A DNA stretch of 64,000 bases, taken from positions 62,001 to 126,000 of the forward strand of contig UPXY01000003.1 in NCBI GenBank assembly GCA_900538305.1, written 5' to 3'. Below, one piece after another: positions 8,920 to 17,977 of this stretch; the stretch's first letter is position 1, and the number at the start of each line of letters is the position of its first letter. The DNA is from an uncultured Collinsella sp. Lineage in GTDB: Bacteria > Actinomycetota > Coriobacteriia > Coriobacteriales > Coriobacteriaceae. Both the position numbers and the translations under genes were made by a program. The notes beneath the pieces are model-generated. The model searched no databases. It saw nothing but the letters and a program-made list of their open reading frames with translations, and was not told the origin of the DNA.

Positions 8920-8971
8920 AAGAGCCTGTCCCCAAATGCAGCAAAAGGTAACGTTTTGAACCCGTCCCTTT
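8920..8971. repeat. REP-type repeat, copy 2 (abutting rsfS stop)
   Basis: Inverted partner of the repeat at 7872-7923, with three mismatches in 52. It begins right at the rsfS stop codon, so it forms the 3' untranslated region of rsfS. The 134 bp between it and the RAYT start hold no gene. Confidence 0.85.
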
Positions 8972-9464
8972 ATGACAGGTTGAGGTCGAGGGTGGGGGCG
9001 TCGCCCCAGAGCTTCTCGAGTCGGTAGTAGTCGCGCGCTTCGGGGGTGAAGACGTGCACGACGACCGAGCCGTAATCCATGAGGATCCATGTGCGCTGGT
9101 CGCGACCCTCGATTGAGAAGGGATGCTCGCCGTAAGCCTCGGCGACCTTCTCCTCAATCTCGTCGATGATGGTATCGACCTGACGGGCGTTCATGCCGGT
9201 AGCGATCATGAAATAATCGCACACATCGGAGAACTCAGTAAGGTCGATGACGACGATGTCCTCAGCCTTCTTATCGTAGGCAGCCTGCGCGGCTGCGCGC
9301 GCAACTTCCTCCGCCGAGACGCCGGCAGCTGAAAGCGACGCCGCAGCACGCTCGATGGAGGCGGGCGTCACCTCGTCGGCGAAGGCGACAGCATCGGATA
9401 CGGAAGGGTCGATAAGGACCTCAGCAGAATTTTCAACCTCGGAGTACAGGGATTCATTTGCCAT
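8970..9464 (-). CDS. rsfS: Ribosome silencing factor RsfS
   Basis: Iojap/DUF143-family protein that binds L14 on the 50S subunit and blocks subunit joining in starved cells. The core is recognisable: DIVVIDLTEFSDVCDYFMIATG, RQVDTIIDEIEEKV, and DYGSVVVHVFTPEARDYYRLEKLWGDAP (cited in parts). At 164 residues it is about 45 longer than usual, through an N-terminal extension ahead of the core. ATG at 9464 has AAAGG 7 nt upstream. The order nadD-yqeK-rsfS is conserved widely in Gram-positive bacteria. Confidence 0.94.
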   Translation of the reverse strand: MANESLYSEVENSAEVLIDPSVSDAVAFADEVTPASIERAAASLSAAGVSAEEVARAAAQAAYDKKAEDIVVIDLTEFSDVCDYFMIATGMNARQVDTIIDEIEEKVAEAYGEHPFSIEGRDQRTWILMDYGSVVVHVFTPEARDYYRLEKLWGDAPTLDLNLS

Positions 9465-9475
9465 GGGGCACCTTT

Positions 9476-10144
9476 CTAACGAGCTTGCTTCGCGGCGAGG
9501 GGCCGCGCGAGCGCATAGCGGTTATAGATTTCGATGGCTGTGGGGTACAGGTACCGCCCGGTTTCGAGCACATAGATGAGGCCGCGCGAGAAACAGTTGA
9601 AGAAGAGCTCTTCGAGCGAAACCTCTCCCACCTGAGCGCGGAGCACGTCGGCATAATCACCACGGCGACCAGGCTCGATGGCATCGGCGACGAAGACCAC
9701 CATATCAAGCGGCGTCATATCAACCGCCCCAACGGTGTGGCGGGCGATCGCCTGAAAAACCTCGCCGGGAAGCTCGCGTAAGAGCTCCGGCAACTCGCGA
9801 GCCGCAACAGGCCCGTGCAGCAGCGGCGCCGCAAGCGCAGGCGACCCGGCAACTTCGATGCGATAGCGAATCGCTCGGCTCACGAGCTCTTCATCGGGAA
9901 GCACTTTATCCCAATCGTGGAGCAGGCCGGCAGCTGCGGCGAGATATGCATCAACCTGGTAGGTTTTCGCGAGCTCAGTTGCCGTCTTTGCGACGCCCAG
10001 AGAGTGCCGATGGCGCTTCGTCGCGTCCTTCATGCGCACGGCAAGCAGCTCCTCGATGCGCTCGAGCTCAGTCCGCTCGCAACCGGTAAACCCCAGAGAA
10101 CATGCAAGGGAACCTTGTTGCCCGCGATCCTCGGAAGCCGTCAT
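9476..10144 (-). CDS. yqeK: HD-domain Ap4A hydrolase YqeK
   Basis: HD-superfamily hydrolase; B. subtilis YqeK-type proteins hydrolyse diadenosine tetraphosphate symmetrically. The metal ligands are visible as KRHRHSLGVA and LLHDWDK, with a third His in AAPLLHGPVAA. It is 222 residues against about 190 usually, because the ATG at 10144 adds some 30 N-terminal residues; a start at the later MKDATKRH is possible. Its start overlaps the nadD stop (ATGA), so the two are translated together, and rsfS follows 11 nt after its stop. Confidence 0.9.
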   Translation of the reverse strand: MTASEDRGQQGSLACSLGFTGCERTELERIEELLAVRMKDATKRHRHSLGVAKTATELAKTYQVDAYLAAAAGLLHDWDKVLPDEELVSRAIRYRIEVAGSPALAAPLLHGPVAARELPELLRELPGEVFQAIARHTVGAVDMTPLDMVVFVADAIEPGRRGDYADVLRAQVGEVSLEELFFNCFSRGLIYVLETGRYLYPTAIEIYNRYALARPLAAKQAR

Positions 10145-10827
10145 GACTCCGCTCCCCTTTCGATGACGTCAACGTCTTGGTAGAGATTGTTCTTCCGGAT
10201 ATACCCCACCACGGATTCAGACGTGAGGTAGCGCACGCTCTTACCGAGCGCAACGCGTTGCCGGATGTTCGTCGAACTGATGGCGAGCGCAGGGATCTCG
10301 ATGTAGCGGACATCGAAAGGGTATCCAGATGCCTCGATGCGAACATGCGCCTGGGAGATATCGTAGCCGGGCCGCGTCGCAGCGATAAGCGTGGCAAGCT
10401 CGGCGATATCCCCGGCGTCGCGCCAGGAGACGATATCCAAGATTGCGTCGGCACCGGTGATGAAGTAGAGCTTCACGTTATCGGGATACTGTGCGCGCAG
10501 ATAGCGCAGGGTATCGGCCGTATAGGTCACGCCCGCGCGATCGATCTCGAGGCGGCTCGTGAAAAACGCCTCGTTCGCCGCTGTGGCGAGCACGGTCATG
10601 GCATAGCGATCCTCGGGGTTCGTCACGTGTTGGTCGAGCTTGAACGCCGGCGCTCCGGCTGGCATGAAAAGGACGAGGTCGAGACCGAGCGCCTCACGCG
10701 CCTGCTCGGCGGTAACGAGATGGCCGTAGTGGATAGGGTCGAAGGTGCCGCCCATAATGCCCAAACGGTATGTGCGCGACGGATCGCGCCCGATATCGGG
10801 CAACGCGAGCGCGCGTGTTCCTTCCAT
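10141..10827 (-). CDS. nadD: Nicotinate-nucleotide adenylyltransferase
   Basis: Makes deamido-NAD from NaMN and ATP. The nucleotidyltransferase signature GIMGGTFDPIHYGHL lies close to the N-terminus, and the C-terminal ISSTNIRQRVALGKSVRYL is the conserved second motif. I place the start at ATG 10827, which has GAGGAG 8 nt upstream, giving 228 residues; the open frame runs further to a TTG at 10878 with no ribosome binding site. It lies directly downstream of obgE and is coupled to yqeK. Confidence 0.94.
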   Translation of the reverse strand: MEGTRALALPDIGRDPSRTYRLGIMGGTFDPIHYGHLVTAEQAREALGLDLVLFMPAGAPAFKLDQHVTNPEDRYAMTVLATAANEAFFTSRLEIDRAGVTYTADTLRYLRAQYPDNVKLYFITGADAILDIVSWRDAGDIAELATLIAATRPGYDISQAHVRIEASGYPFDVRYIEIPALAISSTNIRQRVALGKSVRYLTSESVVGYIRKNNLYQDVDVIERGAES

Positions 10828-10884
10828 CCCATCCACTCCTCGAATACGACGAAAACCAGTCTGGCTGGATTCTATCAAAACGGG

Positions 10885-12297
<1,413 letters not shown>

Positions 12298-12311
12298 CTA
12301 TGAAGGGTCTG

Positions 12312-12569
12312 TTACGCAGAGGCAACAGGAAGCACGCTCACGCGATGCTTATCGCTGCGCTTGTACTCGACGGTGCCGTCGATAAGGGCGAACAGCGTGT
12401 CGTCCTTGCCACGACCCACGTTCGCACCGGGGTGGATGTGGGTGCCGTGCTGACGGACGAGAATCGTGCCCGCAGTGACGGACTGGCCGGCGAAGCGCTT
12501 GCAGCCAAGACGCTGACCGCGAGAGTCGCGGCCATTACGGGAGGAACCGAGTCCTTTTTTATGTGCCAT
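12312..12569 (-). CDS. rpmA: 50S ribosomal protein L27
   Basis: L27 reaches into the peptidyl-transferase centre. The sequence [16 protein letters not shown] and the GTKFHPG-like segment [19 protein letters not shown] are intact, 85 residues. There is no N-terminal propeptide of the kind removed by the Prp protease in Firmicutes, and no prp gene lies between rplU and rpmA. It is 30 bp after rplU and 80 bp before obgE, the standard rplU-rpmA-obgE order. Confidence 0.97.
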   Translation of the reverse strand: MAHKKGLGSSRNGRDSRGQRLGCKRFAGQSVTAGTILVRQHGTHIHPGANVGRGKDDTLFALIDGTVEYKRSDKHRVSVLPVASA

Positions 12570-12599
12570 CTCTTCTACCTACTCTCTCGATCGCTAGAG

Positions 12600-12974
12600 C
12601 TACTCAGCGCTCTCGGCCGGGGCGGCAGCCTCGGCGTCCTTGGTGGTCTTGCGGGGCGCGCGCGTGGTAGCCTGCACCTTGGTGATCTTCACCTTGGTGA
12701 GCTGCTGGCGATGACCCTTGAGGCGATGATAGCGCTTGCGCTTCTTGAACTTGAAGACAAGCTGCTTGTCACCCTTGAACTGGTCGACGATCTCGGCCGT
12801 GACCTTGGCCTTGGCGAGCTTCGCAGCGTCGGTGACGATCTTCTTGCCGTCGTTCAGGAAGAGGACGGGGAGCTCGACCTTAGTGCCGATCTCGCCCTCG
12901 ATCTTCTCGACGGTGATCACATCGTCCTGAGCGACCTTGTACTGCTTGCCGCCGGTTGAAACGATTGCGTACAT
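12600..12974 (-). CDS. rplU: 50S ribosomal protein L21
   Basis: L21 with the diagnostic start MYAIVSTGGKQYKV and the 23S-binding segment KFKKRKRYHRLKGHRQQ. A C-terminal Ala/Glu/Lys tail of about 20 residues extends it to 124 aa. It is the first gene of rplU-rpmA-obgE-nadD-yqeK-rsfS, with a strong promoter 45-70 nt upstream. Confidence 0.97.
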   Translation of the reverse strand: MYAIVSTGGKQYKVAQDDVITVEKIEGEIGTKVELPVLFLNDGKKIVTDAAKLAKAKVTAEIVDQFKGDKQLVFKFKKRKRYHRLKGHRQQLTKVKITKVQATTRAPRKTTKDAEAAAPAESAE

Positions 12975-13014
12975 GTGTTAGCCCTTCATGCATCTGGTAG
13001 TGCAACGATCGAAT

Positions 13015-13043
13015 ATAGTAGCAGCTACATAAACCTGCGTCAA
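13015..13043 (-). promoter_or_regulatory. Sigma-A-type promoter of rplU-rpmA-obgE
   Basis: TTGACG (13038-13043) and TACTAT (13015-13020) on the minus strand with a 17-bp spacer, 40 nt ahead of the L21 start. It is the closest match to consensus that I found in the window. Confidence 0.75.
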
Positions 13044-13089
13044 CGGGAATTCGCAGAGTCTCCGCAACCTGCTCGGCTCACCGCCTAGC

Positions 13090-13156
13090 GGGCAGCGCCT
13101 TTCTCGCTTGTCCTCGCTCGCATCGCTTGCCGAGGAATCGCTCGAAAGCTGCGCTC
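13090..13156. repeat. Degenerate palindromic repeat between the DUF2344 gene and rplU
   Basis: The 244-bp space 12975-13218 holds the L21 promoter and, next to it, a GC-rich block with an imperfect inverted repeat (around 13090-13103 and 13144-13156). Its centre contains an 18-nt string, TCGCTTGTCCTCGCTCGC at 13104-13121, that also occurs in the loop of the long hairpin upstream of alaS (51452-51469). It looks like a decayed member of the same repeat family. Confidence 0.5.
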
Positions 13157-13218
13157 GGCGCAATTTGGGCGAAAGCTCCGTCAAGCGACACCTCGCACAC
13201 ACAGATATGAATGTGTGC

Positions 13219-13965
13219 CTAGAGGGGGTCGAGACGGCGCCCGTCCTCAACTTCACCGTATTGGTCGATACGCTCTACGTCGTAGTGATCGAAGCTGCAA
13301 AGCTGCTGGATACCGGTGGAGACGATGCGCGCATCCGGCTCTCCGCGAAGCACGGCATCGATGGCGGCGATGAGGATCTCGGGACGCAGCGCGCCATCGT
13401 TATCCATACGAGTGGAGAGATCGAGGACGAATACACCGTCCTCAGCCGCCTTCACATCGTAGGCAAGAAGCGTCTTCCCCAGGTCGAGCACCTTCTCCTT
13501 CTTGCCGCGTGCGTAGGGAATCTCCCCACGAGCAGAAACGGAGGCGAGAGCCTCGCGCAGGCGCTCGAGTGTGACCCCGGGCACGGCACCGAACAGACCG
13601 ATGCGGTATTCCGCGCGCGTGATGAAAGCCGTGAGGGCGTCGGCACGGACGTCGACGTAACCCGCCTCTTGCGGAGAAAGGTCGACAGGGGCGGCCGCGC
13701 GCAGGCGCTCGAGGGCGTCGGATGCAGGCACGAGCTCGGTGAGGAAGACATCGAACCATTCACAAGAAGACGAGCTGCCGACGGGCAGGGCCGCGGAGAA
13801 CCCCGCACGCATGTGTGGCGAGAAGCCCTGGGTAACCGCATAGGGCAGGCCGGCGCGCCGCACGATGCGCTCGATGGTATGCAACACCTCGAGATGGCCT
13901 AGGTAGCGAAGGCGACCCTGCTTCACATAGCGCACGCGCAAGCGGAAGAGCAACTGTTCGGTCAT
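13219..13965 (-). CDS. DUF2344 protein (TIGR03936), partner of radical SAM protein
   Basis: Short protein of unknown function that is nearly always encoded next to, or fused with, a TIGR03960-type radical SAM protein. Landmarks are RLRVRYVKQGRLRYLGHLEV at the N-terminus and GFSPHMRAGFSAALPVGSSS. It is 248 residues. Its ATG overlaps the upstream radical SAM stop (ATGA), so the two are translated as a pair. The role is not known; location next to ribosomal protein and RNase genes in many genomes suggests RNA or translation, which is inference. Confidence 0.85.
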   Translation of the reverse strand: MTEQLLFRLRVRYVKQGRLRYLGHLEVLHTIERIVRRAGLPYAVTQGFSPHMRAGFSAALPVGSSSSCEWFDVFLTELVPASDALERLRAAAPVDLSPQEAGYVDVRADALTAFITRAEYRIGLFGAVPGVTLERLREALASVSARGEIPYARGKKEKVLDLGKTLLAYDVKAAEDGVFVLDLSTRMDNDGALRPEILIAAIDAVLRGEPDARIVSTGIQQLCSFDHYDVERIDQYGEVEDGRRLDPL

Positions 13966-15848
13966 GAGCGATCACCCACCAAGACGTTCTCGGCACCGAG
14001 CGTGGGGCAGATGCCGCAACCCGTGCACGAGCTCCTCGTGCAGTCGTCCGTCGTTGTGCCCGCAAGGGCGCGCCGCCATTCGCGCAGCAAGAAACCGCGG
14101 GAGACGCCGGGACTCACATGCTCCCATGGCAGGCGGACGTCGAGTGGGAACTCCTCCTCCGCGACCTCACGCAGATCGATTCCGAGCTCAGCTGCCGCCG
14201 CTTCCCAGCGCTCGAGTGAGAACTGGTCGCTCCACGCATCGAAGCGTGCCCCTCGGCGCCATGCGCCCACGATGAGCGGCGCCAGGTCGCGCCCGCCGCG
14301 CGAGAGCACGGCTTCGATGAGCGAAGTCGAAGCGTCGTGGCAGTGCACGCGGATGGCGCGGTCGTGCACGCTCTCGAGCAAAAGCTTCTGCCTGCGGCAC
14401 ACCTCGGCATCGTCGAGCTGACCGCACCACTGGAACGGCGTGTGCGCCTTAGGAATGAAGACCGATACCGACACCGATACCTGGATACCGCCGCGTTGAC
14501 CCTTGGGTATTACCTCGCGAGCGATGGAAAGCACCCGCTCGGCGAGCTTCGCGATGGCAACGATGTCTTCGTCCCGCTCTCCGGGCAGCCCCATCATGAA
14601 GTAGAGCTTCACCCGCCGCCAGCCCGCCTCGAAGGCGGCACGGCATGCACGATCGAGGTCATCTTCGGTCACGTTCTTGTTGATGATGTCGCGCAGGCGC
14701 TGGCTGCCCGCTTCCGGAGCGAAGGTGAGGCCGCCCTTCTTCTCCCCCGCCACCTCGAGTGCCATGTCGACGCCGAAGGCATCGAGGCGCTGCGAGGGGA
14801 TCGAGACGGATACACCGGTACCCTCGAGACCGCGGTTCAGACGACGCAGAATCTCGGAGCAGCAGGAATGGTCCGTGGTGGACAGCGAGGTGAGCGAGAC
14901 CTCGTCGTATCCCGTCGCGAAAAGGCCGCGCGACACGGCAGCAACGATCTGGTCCGGCGTGCGCTCGCGCACCGGGCGGTACGTGATACCCGCCTGGCAA
15001 AAACGGCAGCCGCGTGCGCATCCGCGTAGGATCTCGATGGAGAGGCGGTCGTGCACGAGTTCGGTGAAGGGGACGATGGACTGCGATACGGGGTCGGTCG
15101 CGCCGAAATCGCGCACCACGCGCTTGTAGACGACATCTGGCACCGATTCGCCCGCACGGGGTGCGGTAAAGCCATGGCGGGTGCAGGGCTCATCAAAGCG
15201 CACTTCGTAGAGGGAGGGAACATAGGTACCGGGCACCTGGGAGAGGGTGCGCAGAACCTCAGCGCGGGAGGCGCCTACATCGCGCATGCGCTCGTGCGCG
15301 CGGACGACCTCAACGAGCGACTCCTCGCCCTCGCCGATCAGGAACGCATCGAAGAAGGGCGCAATCGGCTCGGGATTGTAGACGGATGGGCCGCCGCCGA
15401 TCACGAGCGGATCGTCCTCGCCGCGATCCGTGGCAAGAAGCGGAATACCGGCGAGGTCGAGCGCCTCGAGGTAGTTCGTGGCCGCCATCTCGTGCGGAAT
15501 ATGGAAGCCCACCACATCGAATGACGCCACAGGAGCGGCACCCTCGAGCGAGAGAAGCGGCACGTGCGCGGCTCGCATGGCATCGGCCATGTCGACCCAA
15601 GGCACGTACGCGCGCTCACACGAGATGCCAACCTCACGGTTAAGCGCAGCGTAGAGGATGGCGAGCCCTTGGTTCGGCAGGCCGACCTCGTACACATCCG
15701 GGTAGATGAGGCAGGCGCGATAGGCTGCCTCTGCCTTCGCCTTCGTCCCCCACTCGTGATCGATATAGCGGCTCGGCTTCTCAACGCGCGCGAGCAGCGG
15801 CTCGAGTTCGGAAAAACGGTCTTCGTACACGTAGCGCACGGGTCGCAT
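13962..15848 (-). CDS. B12-binding-type radical SAM protein (TIGR03960)
   Basis: Radical SAM enzyme of unknown substrate, about 628 residues. A B12-binding-like region (about 40-200) precedes the radical SAM core with the cluster motif CARGCRFCQAG (CxxxCxxC) and a following TYRPVRER. A C-terminal Cys-rich motif, SSCTGCGICP, may hold a second cluster. The start is ATG 15848, overlapping the previous stop (TGATG); GTG at 15851 is equally possible. It is coupled at its end to the DUF2344 gene. Family members are found widely in anaerobes. Confidence 0.88.
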   Translation of the reverse strand: MRPVRYVYEDRFSELEPLLARVEKPSRYIDHEWGTKAKAEAAYRACLIYPDVYEVGLPNQGLAILYAALNREVGISCERAYVPWVDMADAMRAAHVPLLSLEGAAPVASFDVVGFHIPHEMAATNYLEALDLAGIPLLATDRGEDDPLVIGGGPSVYNPEPIAPFFDAFLIGEGEESLVEVVRAHERMRDVGASRAEVLRTLSQVPGTYVPSLYEVRFDEPCTRHGFTAPRAGESVPDVVYKRVVRDFGATDPVSQSIVPFTELVHDRLSIEILRGCARGCRFCQAGITYRPVRERTPDQIVAAVSRGLFATGYDEVSLTSLSTTDHSCCSEILRRLNRGLEGTGVSVSIPSQRLDAFGVDMALEVAGEKKGGLTFAPEAGSQRLRDIINKNVTEDDLDRACRAAFEAGWRRVKLYFMMGLPGERDEDIVAIAKLAERVLSIAREVIPKGQRGGIQVSVSVSVFIPKAHTPFQWCGQLDDAEVCRRQKLLLESVHDRAIRVHCHDASTSLIEAVLSRGGRDLAPLIVGAWRRGARFDAWSDQFSLERWEAAAAELGIDLREVAEEEFPLDVRLPWEHVSPGVSRGFLLREWRRALAGTTTDDCTRSSCTGCGICPTLGAENVLVGDRS

Positions 15849-16753
15849 CACCCCGCCTGGGAAGCGGAGGCAGCATCCGTGCCCACGCCGAGAAGCTCCC
15901 GCACGCGCTTGGCGGCTGCCGTGACGCGCTCGTTCACCGGGCCGTAGTCGATCCCGCGCTCATAGGCGCTCGCCAGCACGCGACCCATGCCATACGTCCC
16001 TGCAACGGCGATGGCGGCCTTCACGACGAAGGCTGCGTGGCCCGCGTTCTTGCAGGCGACACGGGCGACACTGCGCAAAGCGAGTCCCGCCGCGAGTACG
16101 CCGGCAACCTCATAGCCGCGCTCCGGTTCGAGTTTGTAGCCGAACACGGCGGAGAGCTGGAGCACCATGCCGACCTCGGTGATCGTCATGACGGGAAAAT
16201 CCGCGCCGGGAATGAACGCGAGCGCACCCGTTGCCATGTTGGCGAGCGCCGCGGAGGTGATGATGCGGTTCGCCGCCGCGATGCGCATGAACGAGAAGTT
16301 TGCCGCGAAGGCAACGTCCTTCTCCGTGCGGTCGAGAATCCAGCGTGCGAGGGCATCGAGCAGATACGTCGAATCCGTCGCCGCGATAAGGCCAAGCAGG
16401 GGCGTGTCGGTCTTGATGAACGGAACCTCCACGCTCGACTCGGCAATCACCACGACGGGTGCCCCGGCGACGATGAGGTCGCGCACCGCGCCCTCGAGCA
16501 CCGCTGAACCGCACGAGAGCACGAGCACGACGTCGGTATCGGGCCGCGGTGCGACGGGCGCGGCCGTGAGCCGTTCCACGCGCACGAGCGCCGATGTGGT
16601 CTTGGGAACGAAGGCATCGCGCACGCACGCCACGATCGCCGGCGAGGCGGTCTCATCGACGTACACCGCGACGCGCACGGGCGCATCCGTCTCCTTCTTG
16701 GCGCTCGCGCCCGCTTTCAGCACGCGACCGAGAGATTCTACGGGTAGCCTCAT
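15848..16753 (-). CDS. DUF697-like membrane-associated protein in the elongasome operon
   Basis: A 301-residue protein I cannot assign a function. The first half (about 25-160) looks like an alpha/beta nucleotide-fold domain with no Walker motif. The second half (about 165-260) has Ala/Gly-rich hydrophobic helices, AAANRIITSAALANMATGA and IPGADFPVMTITEVGMVLQL, with the spacing of the DUF697 domain found after degenerate GTPase domains. It lies 12 bp after rodA, with GGAG before its ATG, and its stop overlaps the radical SAM start. Position suggests a link to cell-wall growth, but this is inference. Confidence 0.65.
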   Translation of the reverse strand: MRLPVESLGRVLKAGASAKKETDAPVRVAVYVDETASPAIVACVRDAFVPKTTSALVRVERLTAAPVAPRPDTDVVLVLSCGSAVLEGAVRDLIVAGAPVVVIAESSVEVPFIKTDTPLLGLIAATDSTYLLDALARWILDRTEKDVAFAANFSFMRIAAANRIITSAALANMATGALAFIPGADFPVMTITEVGMVLQLSAVFGYKLEPERGYEVAGVLAAGLALRSVARVACKNAGHAAFVVKAAIAVAGTYGMGRVLASAYERGIDYGPVNERVTAAAKRVRELLGVGTDAASASQAG

Positions 16754-16765
16754 TGCTGCTCCAAT

Positions 16766-17959
16766 CTAGATTGACGCCTGGCGGCGGCGCCAGATGGATT
16801 GCACGATGCCGATGATCATGCACTGCACGATCATCGAAGAAGAACCGAAGCTGATGAACGGCAGCGGGATGCCCGTGATGGGCATGAGTCCGATGCACAT
16901 GCCGATGTTCTCGAAGATCTGGAACATCCACAGACCCACGAAGCCCACGCACGCGAGCCGATAAAAGAGCGAATCGCACTTGATGGCGATGCGGATAACA
17001 GAGAAGAGCAGCAGCGCGAAGAGCGCGAGCAGAACGAGCGCACCGACGAAGCCGAACGTCTCGCACAGGAGGGCGAAGACGAAGTCGGTGTGCGATTCCG
17101 GCAAAAAGCCGTAGGACGACTGCGTGGCGTTACCGATGCCCTTGCCGAAGAACCCACCCGAGCCCACAGCAATCATGGACTGTAACAGGTTATAGCCAGC
17201 TCCCGATGTATCTGCCTCGGGATCTAGGAATACGAGCAAACGGTTCATCTGGTACTGCTTGATGAGTGAGTTAGAGTCGCCCACGAGGCCATCGATGATG
17301 GAGTCCGTCGCAAGGATGATCGACACAAGGCCGATGATGATCGCGATGGTGGAGAGCACCCATTCCTTCTTAGCACCGCTCATCATGATCGTGATGGCAC
17401 CGGAGAAGAACACGACGAGGCTCGATCCGAGGTCGCCCTGAATGATGATGCAAACGAAGGGAACGGCGAGCATACCGCAGAACTTAAGGTACTCGCGAAC
17501 CGTATCGATCTTTCCATGGTACTGTGCGCCGATCGCCGCCATGAAAAAGACGGTCACGACCTTCGCGAGCTCAACCGGCTGGAACGTGAGGCCGATGATC
17601 GGGAAGCGGATCCAGCCCGTCATGCCCATCGCGTTATGCGAGAGACCGGGAACATAGGGCAGGAAGATGATGATGATGTCTGCAACAAGCAGAATCGTAG
17701 AGATGTTCGCAAGGTTCGAGAGGTCGATGTTCCAGACCACCACGGCCAGAACCACGCCGATGCCGATACCCAGAAGGTGGCGCGAGAACGAGACATTGGG
17801 ATTCGTGAAGGAAGCGGACCACATGACGAGCGTGCCGAAAGCGAGCAGGCCGATCCAAGCGATGAGCACGCCGAGGTGCACCTGGGAGCGGAAGCCGCCC
17901 TTCGCGGTGCTGATCTGCTTGTTCACCTTCTGCAGGCTCTTCGCTGAAGCCGTTGCCAT
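16766..17959 (-). CDS. rodA: Rod-shape peptidoglycan polymerase RodA
   Basis: SEDS-family glycosyltransferase that polymerises lipid II together with PBP2 during elongation. About ten hydrophobic segments are visible; characteristic parts are GMTGWIRFPIIGLTFQPVELAK and the C-terminal GLMPITGIPLPFISFGSSS. 397 residues. ATG at 17959 has GGGGAGG upstream. Its position directly after mrdA and mreBCD favours RodA over FtsW. Confidence 0.95.
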   Translation of the reverse strand: MATASAKSLQKVNKQISTAKGGFRSQVHLGVLIAWIGLLAFGTLVMWSASFTNPNVSFSRHLLGIGIGVVLAVVVWNIDLSNLANISTILLVADIIIIFLPYVPGLSHNAMGMTGWIRFPIIGLTFQPVELAKVVTVFFMAAIGAQYHGKIDTVREYLKFCGMLAVPFVCIIIQGDLGSSLVVFFSGAITIMMSGAKKEWVLSTIAIIIGLVSIILATDSIIDGLVGDSNSLIKQYQMNRLLVFLDPEADTSGAGYNLLQSMIAVGSGGFFGKGIGNATQSSYGFLPESHTDFVFALLCETFGFVGALVLLALFALLLFSVIRIAIKCDSLFYRLACVGFVGLWMFQIFENIGMCIGLMPITGIPLPFISFGSSSMIVQCMIIGIVQSIWRRRQASI

Positions 17960-17977
17960 AGATAGCCTCCCCTCTTT

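Larger units (their letters stand above)
7872..8971 (-). mobile_element. REP/RAYT element (transposase gene between inverted repeats)
   Basis: About 1.1 kb between rsfS and dinB. It has a Y1-type transposase gene at 7997-8785 and inverted 52-bp repeats at its borders. The outer border at 8971 overlaps the rsfS stop codon (8970-8972) and the other border lies inside the dinB 5' end. This is the layout of a REPtron, in which a REP-associated tyrosine transposase is flanked by its own REP sequences. No target-site duplication could be identified by eye. Confidence 0.75.
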
